In this document: in pieces, positions 53,391 to 64,000 of the stretch
Position numbering within the stretch: the first letter of the stretch is position 1
How the letters are laid out: the number at the start of each line of letters is the position of its first letter
DNA from: Rugalucina vietnamica
Lineage: Eukaryota > Mollusca > Bivalvia > Lucinida > Lucinidae
Assembly (NCBI GenBank): GCA_964017185.1
Contig: OZ024870.1
Location: 62,226,812-62,290,811 of the forward strand
Direction of reading: 5' to 3'
DNA: 64,000 nucleotides
Made by a program: the position numbers and the translations under genes
Notes under the pieces: generated by a model
Databases searched by the model: none
Told to the model about the DNA's origin: nothing
Seen by the model: only the letters and a program-made list of their open reading frames with translations

Positions 53391-56300
53391 AGTTTTGTTT
53401 TACAAGTCGACCAAGGTCACTAAAAGGTAAGAGTTTGTTTCTTTTTACGTATCTTCATGTCATGACCAGTGTAGTATTTTCTAACTGTATCAGCTAAAAT
53501 TTATTGTAAGTTGCTATTTTAATATTTTATAGTATGAAAAAAACTACGATCATTTACTTTTTTTCTTCAAAATATAGTTCTAGTAAAGTCACACTACTTA
53601 AAATTATTACTATTGAAAAGCACTTTCTTTACATTACGAAAACTTGCCCATGCAGTATACAGAGATTTTTAAAATTGTAAAAAATGAAAATTGTCAGTAG
53701 AAAAAATGATATTTTTCTTATTTTTGCTCAAAACTTAGATTGTGGGCACACGTTAGAACCGCCCCACGGAGGTGGTTCTAACGAATATCCACAATATATG
53801 TTTTGGAGCAAAAATAAGAAACTATGTATACCCCTGAATACACCAGTTTTTCTGTATAAAAGTGGGGTTCAAGGGGGTATACTTTTCATGGACATTTTTT
53901 CCTGATGAGTGATTTTCCATACTGGGAATACCCATTACCGCGGCTACATGTTATTTGCTTTGAGAAATGAGAAAAAAAAATGTCACATTTTTCATTTGCG
54001 AGTACATATTGTCTTTAAATGAAGTAGTGTTTTCAAAAGGTTTCATACTGTTTTATTTATTTATTTATTCATTTATTTATTCATTTATTTATTTATTTAT
54101 TTCCAGATCAAGATGAACATCTCTCAAGTCATCTTCCTTACCTTCGGCTGTCTGCTCGGTCTCATGGTGACTGGATGTAAGTTTTTACTGTATTTTCTTC
54201 GTCATGTCTCTTCAAATTTATTCACTGCATATTTGCAGTATGCATCAGTCGAAGGGGTTAGTGCAAGAACGTGTGACAGTCTAAGTCCATTTTGTAAGCT
54301 TCAAGAAAAACGCGAAAAACATAAAATTTTCACAAATGTTTGAAAACCATGTGGAACTTATCGGTCGTATCAAATAGAGTAAAAAGCTAAAATGTCATGA
54401 AATTTCGTTGAAAGATATGGGAGAAAATTAAGAAATTCAAATATTTATCAAATGTGTTTATGCTAGAACGTGTCTAAGTCCAAATCCCCATTTTCCCCAT
54501 ACGAGTTTTGACTATATCATTTTACAGTGATAAAATTGTTCATTTGCTTAATGTGGATGTTTTGAGCTCCTAAAACCATATCAGAAAAAATACTTTTACA
54601 CCAGCAGATGGTAACATTTCTCTAGACTTAGGTATGTTCTTGCATTTAACACTGTGCATTGTATTAGGCATGTTCTTGCACTGAAAATGGACTTATTACC
54701 CTTTGAAAAATTTTGAAATACAAATTTCATACGAACAAAACGTAAAAGGTATCACAAACTATATATCAGTATGTATATTTTTGTATGTAGAACACAGTGA
54801 CACCAAAATTCAATTTTTCACAAAAGCGGACTTAGACACGTTCCTGCACTAACGCCATCATTACTTGGGACTTATAGCCGGTCACTGTATATACATAATT
54901 GAAGATTTACCTGTATAAAAAGCATTGTTTATTTTGTCAACAATGCTACATTCTTTAGCATGCTTTATCATGGGACTATTGAATATGTTGCAAATACATG
55001 GATTTGTGTATACATGATTGTGGAATGAGTGGTCAGCTCAGAGCAAGTGAGTCATTTTTCAGTTACTTCCGGGTTGAAATCGTCGGACCCATTTTTCTTA
55101 GCTTTTTGAAAACAATAAGACAGATTTTTCGATGTAGTCATTGACTTCAATCATATAAGAACCTGAAACAAAAGGCATGCCATCTTTCAGCAAACAATAA
55201 GCGCACACGATCCGCCCCAAGTTACCCACTTTCAGAATTTTCCAGAAAAACATGTTTACACTAACTTTTCCCAGAGAATTACATTTCCATGACCCCAAAA
55301 TAACTTTTAATTTGTCAGATTATGTATCCTAGACATTTAGGCTTTGCGTAGTTTTTATTCAAATGCATTCCATTTTCCAGGAGATGGGTCCCACGAAAAC
55401 CAGTTACATTTCCAATTTTACACCATGCTATTTAAAATTTTAAAATAATAACTATATTGACTCATTCCTAGTATCAGTGACATCTATTAGCAATAAATAC
55501 ACATCATCATTTGATTAACAAATTCAAGAAAACAGTAGATTTCTGTTTTACGTACCCCACCCACTCATGTCAATATTGATAAATCCTTAAAGTCTGTTCC
55601 GTTCGTCAACATTCTCTCCTTTCAATATGTGCATAAATTATAAGAATACCAGTATATTTAAATTCATTTAATTACGGTATTTCAATAAGATGTTGTAGTT
55701 TGTACAATATTTGGGTAATTTTGAATAACTCAAATGCTTAAACTTTTTATATTCACACAGTCCATTAGGCATTGTTTTATTCTCTTCTGTTTCCTATTCC
55801 ACATGATCACCAATTTTGTTTTCTTATGGTTTCTAGACAATGCCCAGTTCATCGTTGGAGGACCAGCAGTTGGATTCGGAGGAGCTGGTGCTGGGTTCGG
55901 AGGCTCATGTAAGTTAATTAACCAATTTATGACGAATGGACTTTCCCTTTCCTATCCATTGGATGAGTCCACTTTCATTTAAAGGGGCACCAGGAGTGAT
56001 TTAAAATTTTTATTATCTTTTTTTCTATGCAATTCCTTAGCAAACAGAATAGCCTGAGATGGGACGTCGCTTTCTGTGGTGTCACATCTGGGCTATATAT
56101 ACTGTTTGCCATAGGCTGACAGGATCTATTAGTTAAAATACTCATATTCTTGCTTTGATAAATTTGAAACAAGAGACGCCAGATCTATACTGGTCAAAAG
56201 TGCCAACGGATGGGCAAGATGTCCCAACATGAATTGTTGTGCAATGTTTACGCCGCATACAAAGCGGTTCGAGAAAAATATAGAGGTTGATTACCTATAT

Positions 56301-58455
56301 ATATATATGTTATTTGAACTGTTAAAATACTGCTCGTTGTACACTGTAAAATAAGCACACATACGGCGATTATCACTGTTTGTTTATGTTGTCTTGTTTC
56401 TTTTTTCAGTCCTCTACTTCTTCCTCTTCTTCTTCATCATCATCTTCCTGCTCTTCGGCAGCAACTTCGGACAAACAACCACTGTCCAGACCATAAACCT
56501 TACCCAGGGTTAGGTGAGTTATAATTTTTGCACAAAACTCACCACTAGGGGATTTATATTAACGACACGTTAACGCCATGCTCATTACGCCGGTGCGAGA
56601 GATGATCCAAAATAATAAAGACTTTTTCCTAAAACACACAGTAACAACTTGGTAGTAGCACTTAACATCAGGAAAGCATGTCCGTAAAATTAATAACTTC
56701 TCATACCCCACTTTTATATAGCAAACACATGGGTATGCAGGGGTATACCTATTTTTTTCTCTTATTTTTGCTTCAAAACATAGTTTGTGGGTATTCGTTA
56801 GAACGGTTCTAACGTGTACCCACAATCGATGTATTGAGCAAAAAATATTGAAAATAGCATTTTTTTTCAATGAAATTTTCAAACTTTTAATCATGAAAAA
56901 AATCTCATGGCAAGTTTTTGTAAAGATCTTCTAAAGTATTATTTTTTACCCGTTGTATACCATTTGAGCCGCATCGTGAGAAAACCGGATTTTTGCCTAG
57001 GCGAAAACAAAGGCGCAGATCAGCTTCGCGGTAACCGCGAAGCTGATCAGCGCCTTTGTTTACGCTACTCGGATAGTACAATTCCTCTTCTTCTTAAATC
57101 CGAAATTTCAAGCTTCTAGCCCGCTTCTGAGCTTGTACAGGCCGGTTTGTGTCGGACCTGGTCGGAAACCCCGAAGACCGGTTTTCTCGCGTCGCGGCTC
57201 ATTTTATAGTGGCAGCATTATGCAGGCGTCACACATAGCCATATCGACACACGATGGACAAGACAGTTCTGAAATTTCTAGCAATTTACAATCATTCACA
57301 TAAATTCAAATAAATATTAATTGACTCTCGGGTACATTAACATACGAGTTTCTACAAAATGATCATGTTTAAGCGCCTTTGCAATATAGTCTATACAAAT
57401 GAACACTTCTCAGTTTTGCTAAAAATTACACCATATATACTGAATTCCACAGCCAACGCAACTCCTCATTAAAATTTGTATAACTTTTTGTGGTTTCAGT
57501 CGATTCATCCGAAATTCCAAATATATGTAGCCCAGCCATTTTATAAAACCTGTAAATTCAGCCGTCAGTCTTTTTTCGTTCGCCCACAATTGCGTAAAAA
57601 CTGGCGAAGGGGCATTTTGAAAAATGAAGGAAATCAGCGATTTTGACAAATTGCTTGCTAAACTGTGCAGCTGTCAACCATATGCTAAATTATTTTGTGT
57701 TGGCAACCTAGCCTTATTGAATTAAGTGCATTGCAGCGAAACACAGTGAAAACGAATTTCCCATAGCTGCAATGCACTTAATTCAATAAGGCTAGGTTGC
57801 CAACACAAAATAATTTAGCATATGGTTGACAGCTGCAGTGACGTCGATCACGTCACCAAGTTACGTTGAACGCCTAAAACAAGCAATTTTCGGGTACTGA
57901 AAATCAATGCCAATTTCTGGCGTAGAGCAGCAGGTTTAAACATTGCAATTGCCATATACTCATCGGACAACCTTCCGAGATTTGTTTTGTGTGAATTGTT
58001 TTGAAAAAGTTCGAGCCCTCGCGCGCGGGGCACCGAAAATGCATTTTTGTACCCTAGGGCGTGTTCCCGCGCATGCGCACTAAAATCTCAGATTTGATAA
58101 CGCACAAAGATTTTCGAGTCATTTTAATGATGATTGGACACAAAAGTTTTCACATTATTGTCCAATAAAAAAGATGAGAGGAAAACATAGAGTTGCGTTG
58201 GCTGTGGAACTCAGTATACATGTTCATCACACTGTGACATAAACTGTTTGGTTGTTTAAACGCGTCTTCTGATTTTAAACTGGTTTGCAGGGAGTTATTT
58301 ATACTTTCTAAAAATATCTATTTCAGGTTGAAATTGTTTGAAAGAACCACAGGAGAGCAATTTTGGCCACCTTTGGAACTCCCATGAAAATGGAGAACTT
58401 ATTTATTGGAATCTATTTCTTGTTATCTTGTTAAATAAAACAAAGAAACGTAAAG
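53391..58455 (+). CDS. 79-residue Gly-rich protein with signal peptide and one membrane segment
   Basis: Exons: 5' UTR 53391-53426; coding 54107-54176 (ATG 54113), 55837-55908 and 56410-56513 (TAG 56511); 3' UTR 58327 to about 58455, with AATAAA at 58434. All acceptors and donors are canonical and both coding introns are phase 1. The protein starts MNISQVIFLTFGCLLGLMVT (signal peptide). Gly/Ala repeats GFGGAGAGFGGS (34-45) follow, then FLYFFLFFFIIIFLLF (46-61) and a short tail with an NLT sequon. The stop codon ends exactly at the exon 4 donor, so the last intron lies in the 3' UTR. I do not recognise the family. The layout suggests a tiny membrane or secreted protein, perhaps lineage-restricted; a shell or mucus role would be a guess. 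It is not homologous to its neighbours. Confidence 0.82.
53632..53907 (-). mobile_element. Family C hairpin MITE in intron 1 of the Gly-rich gene
   Basis: CATTACGAAAACTTGCCCATG to ACATTTTTTCCTGATG. The centre has decayed to CCGCCCCACGGAGGTGG. Confidence 0.83.
54058..54102. repeat. (TTTA)n microsatellite before exon 2
   Basis: About eleven TTTA/TTCA units that also serve as the pyrimidine-rich tract of the acceptor at 54106. Confidence 0.8.
54254..54857. mobile_element. MITE with GTTAGTGCAAGAACGTGT TIRs
   Basis: Left GGGTTAGTGCAAGAACGTGT and right the inverted partner reading GGCGTTAGTGCAGGAACGTG, both then TCTAAGTCC. AGAACGTGTCTAAGTCC recurs inside at 54470. It sits in intron 2 of the Gly-rich gene and is non-coding. 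Confidence 0.75.
55913..56136 (+). mobile_element. Family B MITE at the exon 3 donor of the Gly-rich gene
   Basis: TTAA at 55913-55916 and again at 56133. The element starts five bases after the exon end, so the donor GTAAGT reads directly into the TTAA target. Confidence 0.78.
56666..56924 (+). mobile_element. Family C hairpin MITE
   Basis: CATCAGGAAAGCATGTCCGTA onward; the centre is shortened to GAACGGTTC. In the 3' UTR intron of the Gly-rich gene. Confidence 0.8.
56966..57200 (+). mobile_element. Family A hairpin MITE, best reference copy
   Basis: 235 bp. TIRs GAGCCGCATCGTGAGAAAAC / GTTTTCTCGCGTCGCGGCTC. A long central palindrome AAAGGCGCAGATCAGCTTCG...CGAAGCTGATCAGCGCCTTT lies at 57009-57058. 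ATTT flanks both sides. Non-autonomous. The clean 4-bp duplication would fit Chapaev/CMC or Sola-type transposases. Confidence 0.9.
57436..58219. mobile_element. Foldback element with TATACTGA TIRs and a 72-bp perfect hairpin
   Basis: The outer repeats TATACTGAATTCCACAGCC and the inverted GGCTGTGGAACTCAGTATA extend to about 29 bp. In the middle, 57666-57737 and 57766-57837 are perfect inverted copies, 72 bp each, with a 28-bp spacer. Apparent frames inside do not resemble known proteins. Confidence 0.75.
58434..58439 (+). terminator. PolyA signal of the Gly-rich gene
   Basis: AATAAA about 110 bp into the last exon (acceptor ATTTCAG, exon from 58327). Cleavage is expected near 58450-58460. 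Confidence 0.7.
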
Positions 58456-58790
58456 TGACTTCTCCTTTTTCACTGCCTCTCTCTTCAAAATATTAGACTA
58501 AAAGTATACACGGGCTAAGCATCGCCTTAATACTTCCCAAGTAAAGAACTGTTGAAAGAAATATTCTTGTTTCATTTATAGAATGAGATATAACTGATAA
58601 TTCCAAGACAGCCTTTGGAACATAAACAAACGTTCGTTGTTCTCAGAATTTTTTTCTGTATCAAATGTTCTGTGATATTTATTCGTTAAAGAAGAACACA
58701 TTATAATGTGGCGAAAAAAACGTTGATTGTTATTGAGAAGAAAGGCTTTTGACGCCGTGCAAGCGAATTCGAATTCTGTTACGACATGCA

Positions 58791-60489
58791 TTAACTAATA
58801 TATGCCTGACGTCCCTTTTAGCTCACCTGAGCCGAAGGCTCACAGGTGAGCTTATAGTATAACCATGCTCCGTCGTCCGTCCGTCGTCCGTCCGTCCGTC
58901 CGTCGTTCACATTTTCAAAGATCTTCTCCTCTGAAACCGCTTGGCCAATCAAATCCAAACTTCATGTGGAGCATCCTTAGGAAGGGGGAACGAAAGTTTA
59001 TATAAATGGTCCAGGTCACATGACCAAGATGGCCGCCATGGCTATAAATAGAAAAAAAACTTTAAAAATCTTCTACTCCAGAACCAGTGGGCCGATTTCC
59101 ATGAAACTTGGTATGTAGCATCGGGCCCATCATAGTTTATATAAATCATGACCCTGGGATGACCTTGACCTATTTTACGGCAAGGTCAACTTAGGTCGCC
59201 AATACATGTGAATGGGAAAAAATGGTAAAATGCTATTTAATGGGTAAAACTTACTGGGAATAGGCAAATGGACAGAAGATTAATGTAAATGGAAAATTTT
59301 AGCCCCTGGGGGTTGTCTGCCCCTGCCCCGGGTCTTTATACATGTATATTTCCATAATAATGAAACATCTTCTCTCCTGAAACCGCTTGGCCAATCAAAG
59401 CCAAACTTCATATGGAGCATCCTTGGGAAGGGGGAAAGAAAGTTTATATAAATGGTCAAGGTCACATGACCAAGATGGTCGCCATGGCTATAAATAGAAA
59501 AAAAAAACCTTTAAAAATCTTCTTCTCCAGAACCAGAAGGCCAATGATTTTAAAACTTGGTGTGAGGCATCAGTGACTGGAGCTCTACAAAGTTTATATA
59601 AATCATGACCCTGTGATGACCTTGACCTATTTTACGGCAAGGTCAACGTAGGTGGCTCATGCATTTGAATGGGGAAAAGTGTTAAATGTCATTTGTAGGG
59701 AAAAACTTGCAGGCAAATGGGCAAATGGACTTAAGATTGATGATTCTGAAAAAATTGGACCACCGGGGTCTGTCTGCCCCCACCCTGGGGCAATATACAT
59801 GTATATTACAGTGGTATTCAAAGATCTTCTTCTCTGAAACCGCTTGGCCAATCAAAGCCAAACTTTATGTGGAGCATTCTTAGGAAATTTTGTATAAATG
59901 GTCAAGGTCACATGACCAAGATGGCCGCCGTGGCTATAAATAGCAAAAACCCTTTAAAAACCTTCTTATCCAGAACCAGAAGGCCTATGATTTTGAAACT
60001 TGGCATGAAGCATCAGGCGATGGAGCTCTACAAAGTTTATATTAATCATGACCCTGGGATGACCTTGACCTATTTTACGGCAAGGCCAACTTGGGTTGCC
60101 CATGCATTTGAATGGGGAAAATTGTTAAATGCCATTTAAAGGGCTAAACTTTAGTAAATTGGCAAATGGACTATTTTTTATGATTTAAAAAGGCATCGAC
60201 TCCAGGGTTATATACATGTATATTACCATTCTAGTCAAAACAGTTCAGGTGAGCGTTTACAGGACCATTGGTCCTCTGGTTCTATTTTTTGTGGGACATA
60301 GGCAAACAGTATCCACCCAGAAGTGACGCCATAGAACGCGGCGTCCCATCTGGGGCTATTCTGTTTGCTTAGAGGAATTTCGTCGAAAAATGGAATAAAA
60401 TTTAAAAAACCTACCTGAAGCCCCTAAAATGAAAGTGGACTCACCCAAATGATAATGATGGGAAAATCCTTTCGTCAAATATGGGTTAA
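58791..60489 (-). mobile_element. Family B MITE split by family D copy 3
   Basis: The pieces are 58791-58817 (TTAACTAATATATGCCTGAC) and 60283-60489 (GTGGGACATAGGCAAACAG to GGGTTAA). TTAA at both outer borders shows they are one copy. The hairpin GACGCCATAGAACGCGGCGTC is intact. Confidence 0.85.
58818..60282 (-). mobile_element. Family D element (Helentron-like), copy 3
   Basis: Reverse orientation: 3' hairpin AGCTCACCTGAGCCGAAGGC at the left, (GTCCGTCC)n at 58868-58905, three core units of about 450 bp, and the 5' end ...CAGGACCATTGGTCCTCTGG at 60262-60280. It interrupts the family B MITE inside an A/T run. Confidence 0.86.
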
Positions 60490-60579
60490 GTAGAGTAAAC
60501 TCTATGGTAGTTGATCAGTAAGTATATATAATTTTGACGCGCATCGTATATCATATTGTGTATATGTTCAAATTAAGAT

Positions 60580-61995
60580 GTCAGAGCGCTGGTCCAGTAT
60601 TAAGAACACCAGAGACCATGTCCTGACAGTAGGAAGGCCAGGACATGTATCCAACATTAAGAAGACCCGAGCTCAGGCCAATATATTAAGAAATAAGTCA
60701 AAGCGTTGGCCCAACAATATATAAGAAGGTTAGAACGCTTATCCAAGATTGAGAAAAGTTAGAGCGCTGCCCCAACATTAAGATGGCAAAAGCGTTGATC
60801 CAACATTAGACCAACATTAAGATTGTCAAGCCCTGCCAAACGTGAAATAGGTTGTAGTAATGACCCAACACTAAAATGGCGCTCTGCCTTACGTAAAAAA
60901 GGCTATAATTATTGTCCAGCATTTATAATAAGATAGACAAGCTCTGCCCCAACGCAGAAAAGGCAAGCTCTTTTCAACGTTAAGAACGCTGTAGTAATGG
61001 CCCAATATAGATGGCCAAGCTCTGCCAAATGTAAAGAAGTCTATATAGTAATGGTCCAACATTAGTATCCAACGTAAAGAAGGCTATAGTAATGGCCCAA
61101 CATTAAAATGGCAAAGCTCTGTCAAACGTAAAGAAGAATATAGTTATGGCCGAACATTAAAAAGGCAAGAGCGCTGGCCCAACATTAAGATGTCAAAAGC
61201 GTTGATCCAACATTAGACCAATATAAAGATTGTCAAAACTCTGCCCAAGGCTATGTAGTAATGTCCCAACACTGAAAATGAGCTCTGTGTAACGTAAAGA
61301 AGGCTAAAATTGTCCAGAATTAAGATGGTCAAGCTCTGCCCAACGTCGAAATAAAAAGGCTATAGCAATGACCTAAAATTAAGATTGCCAAGCTCTGTTC
61401 AACGTTAAGAAGACTATAGTAATGGCCCAATATAGATGGCCAAGCTCTGCCAAATGAAAATAAGTCTATATAGTAATGGTCCAACATTAGGATGGTCAGG
61501 ATCTGTCCAACGTAAAGAAGGCTTTGTAGTAATGGCCCAACATTAAAATGGCCAAAACTCTGCCCAAGCTATAAAGTAATGTCCCAACACTGAAAATGAG
61601 CTCTGTCTAACGTAAAGAAGGATAAAATTGTCTAGAATTAAGATGGTCACTCTCTGCCCAACGTCGAAATAAAAATGCTATATAGTAATGACCCAAAAAT
61701 TAAGATTGCCAAGCTCTATTCAACGTTAAGAAGACTAGTAATGGCACAATAAAGATGGCCAAGCTCTGTCCAATGTAAAGGAAGCTATAGTAATGCATAA
61801 TGGCCCAACATTAAGATGGCCAAGCTCTGCTCAACGTAAAGAAGGCTATAGTAATGGCCCAACATTAAAATGGCCATGCTCTGTCCAACATAAAAAAAGA
61901 TATAGTAATGGCCGAGCATTAAAAAGGCAAGATCGCTGGTCCAACATTAAGAAGGCAAGACCGCTGGAAGGCTAGACCGTTGATCCAACATAGCC
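60580..61995 (+). repeat. 54-bp satellite array, forward
   Basis: Some 25 diverged units like GGCCCAACATTAAGATGGCC, then AAGCTCTGTCCAACGTAAAG and GAAGGCTATAGTAAT. Some units lack a block, and higher-order repeats are visible (60990-61060 against 61425-61480). The period is a multiple of three, so open frames appear; I take them as artefacts. Confidence 0.88.
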
Positions 61996-62322
61996 ATGAT
62001 GAGTGGAATGACGTCACTTTAGACAGGCCAGACTGCATTGCGTCATCAGATCATGTGCTGCGTCACTATTGAAGATGTGAGCTAAGGGGCGATAATGGCC
62101 CGACTGTGCTCCAGCTGTGCTATCCAGTATCACACAGATAAACTGTAGAGGATCTTACACGAGTGGTCATTTGAAATTTAGTAAACAAGCACTCGTCTCA
62201 GTACTTCATATCGGATAACCACAATACAGCATGTTAAACTTGTTAACCATGTCGGTCTCGCCAACTCTGTCAACCTTGTCAGCTCAAACCTGTGTAAGTC
62301 CTTTGATTTTCGATAATATAAT
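61996..62322. other. No feature recognised
   Basis: Short unique stretch between the satellite and a family A MITE. Confidence 0.45.
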
Positions 62323-62554
62323 CCGTTACATGGGAAAACCAAAAATCTGCATGTGCGAAAACAAAGACGCAAATCAGCTGTGCAGTAACTGCACAGCTGA
62401 TCAGCGTCTTTGTTTTCGCTACGCGGATAGTACTATCCGTCTGCTTCTTAAATCCGAATTTTGAAGCTCCTACCCTTTTTCTGTGACTGTACAGCCTGGT
62501 TTGTGTCGGACCTGGTCGGAAACCCAAATTGTTGGTTTTCTCATGCACAGGCTC
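62323..62554 (+). mobile_element. Family A hairpin MITE, 5' end eroded
   Basis: Starts at ATCCGTTACATGGGAAAAC and ends AGGCTC. The central stem is a perfect TGTGCAG/CTGCACA type. Confidence 0.85.
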
Positions 62555-62904
62555 AATTATATTAGTTGTAGTTGTTGGGTATACAACTGTCTTAGCCATT
62601 CTAATTAGATGTTGGATGTGTTTATCGACCTTGGCACGCTGGTGAGTGCTGACAGTGTTGATACGGTTGCTAAATCATCCTAAACGCAAAACACTGCCAG
62701 GATTCATAGGCTCGCCAATACGTTATTGCTTAGATCAGCTCATGATTTGATCTTCTTTTCAACTGACCTCCAAATCATGAGCGCGTATCGCGAGCAAATT
62801 TAAGAAACTTATAGGAAGGAATGAATGGCTTTTTTCAGTTTAGAAAAATTATCATACGTTACAAACGTATAGGATATAACTTAAATGCTATGCGATGTCT
62901 GTAT
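62555..62904. other. No feature recognised
   Basis: Contains only a small imperfect inverted repeat around GCTCATGATTTGATC / CCAAATCATGAGC (62740-62782). Confidence 0.45.
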
Positions 62905-63300
62905 GCTTAGTACCAATCATGGTTGATAACTATGCTGCCTCCTATGGATCGGGCGTCAGACTCTATGATGGCCCCGACATAAAGCTATCCATTTCAGTTG
63001 GTTGTAGCTGGAGCTTCTTGTTGTTGCTTGGGTCACTGGGGTTCAACTGGCGTTTTTCATTTGCTCCAGATTTTCAGTGATGTTGTTAGGCACTCAGGGC
63101 TCTCCATCACAGGGCAGCTTATTGTATCTGTGATTCATTGACGAGTTAGAGATTCGCCACGAGGACCATACAACTGACTAAATGTTATGAACCACTGCAG
63201 AAGCTGGGGGTGAGGTAATTAAGGTACCTTATACCTGTAAAACTAGTTTAAGCCCGCCAGTAATTTAATATTACTGATCGTTCTTAAATGACTTAAAAGG
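62905..63300 (+). repeat. Dispersed repeat K, partial
   Basis: ACCAATCATGGTTGATAACT to CTGATCGTTCTTAAATG. It is in the same order as the GPCR-flanking copies but lacks the final block. Confidence 0.7.
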
Positions 63301-63394
63301 TTTCTGTGGTGGATCTTAGTGTTTTTTGTTTAGTTATGTTTTGTTTTGTTTGTTTTTGTCTTGGTGCTGGATTTTTGTTTTGGCCAATTTTATA

Positions 63395-64000
63395 GCCCTC
63401 CTTACGTTGAGCAGAGCTTGGCCATCTTAATGCTGGGTCATTGCTATAGCCAACGGCCACCTTAATGTTGGGTCATTGCTATTGCCATGCTTGTGTTGGG
63501 CAGAGCTTGGCCATATTGATGTTGGGTCATTACTAAAGCCTTCTTTACGTTGGGAAGAGCTTGGCAGTCGTAATGCTGGGCCATTGTTATCGCCCTTGTA
63601 ACGTTGGGCAGAACTTGACTATCTTTATACTTGGCCATTAATATAGATTTTTTACGTTGAACAGAGCATGGTAAATCTCTATGCTGGACCATTCAACGCC
63701 TTCTCTACGTTGGACAGAGCTTGACCATCTTAATGCTGGGCCATTCAACGCCTTTTCTACGTTGGACAGAGCTTGGTAATTTATTGTTGGACCATTCAAT
63801 GCCTTCTCTACGACGGACAGAGCTTGACCATCTTCGTTCTGGGCCATTCAACGCCTTCTCTACGTTGGGCAGAGCTTGGTAATTTATTGTTGGACCATTC
63901 AACGCCTTCTCTACGTTGGACAGAGCTTGACTATCTTAATGCTGGGCCATTATTGTAGCATTCTTTACGTTGGACAGAGCTTGGTAATTTATTGTTGGAC
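63395..64000 (-). repeat. 54-bp satellite array, inverted, running off the window
   Basis: Complement of the 60580-61995 unit: CTACGTTGGACAGAGCTTG, then ACCATCTTAATGCTGGGCC. About eleven units; those at 63700-64000 are more alike than those at 63395-63650. Confidence 0.88.

Noticed and set aside
61793-61975. Open frame with NGPTLRWPSSAQ repeats as a repeat protein
   Set aside because: The 54-bp satellite period keeps frames open by itself. There is no signal, splice or initiation context.

Overview
The window is animal nuclear DNA, most likely from a bivalve mollusc. Genes are small, with short exons in long introns. Most of the rest is a dense, nested set of short non-autonomous transposons. 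Long core tandem repeats followed by a GACGG-like microsatellite and a terminal hairpin resemble the 'pearl'/HINE elements known from oysters and mussels. The organism call is an inference; no species is claimed. No retroviral, LTR or virus-like element was recognised.

Host genes, pieced together from splice sites and intron phase: (1) 0.9-1.0 kb, the last exon and polyA signal of an unidentified plus-strand gene. (2) 10.4-12.1 kb minus strand, a class A GPCR with one frame break, followed by a shorter, more decayed tandem copy. (3) 19.6-21.3 kb plus strand, DPM2, the small ER-membrane subunit of dolichol-phosphate-mannose synthase. (4) 28.1-48.6 kb minus strand, a ten-exon gene of 274 codons that matches DSN1 of the MIS12 kinetochore complex; every exon phase agrees. 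(5) 53.4-58.5 kb plus strand, a TATA-driven gene for a 79-residue protein with a signal peptide, a Gly-rich stretch and one very hydrophobic segment, family unknown. These genes show no operon-like or pathway link. DPM2 and DSN1 are convergent.

Repeat layout: family A (about 235 bp hairpin MITE, 4-bp target duplication) occurs about 18 times. Family B (TTAA-flanked, piggyBac-like) has four copies and family C (hairpin around CCGCCTCG/CGAGGCGG) eight. Families D to I share one plan (5' hairpin, subterminal inverted repeat, tandem core, microsatellite, 3' inverted repeat), as Helentron-type non-autonomous elements do. Two families (49.97-52.06 kb and 36.4-38.1 kb) have 9-bp target duplications and palindrome-array ends, as Mutator-like elements do. 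There are also hAT-like, mariner-like and pogo-like non-autonomous elements, two tRNA-derived SINEs, one LINE 3' end, and a 54-bp satellite in opposite orientations at 60.6-62.0 and 63.4-64.0 kb. DSN1 intron 6 holds a five-level nest of insertions that can be ordered from target duplications.
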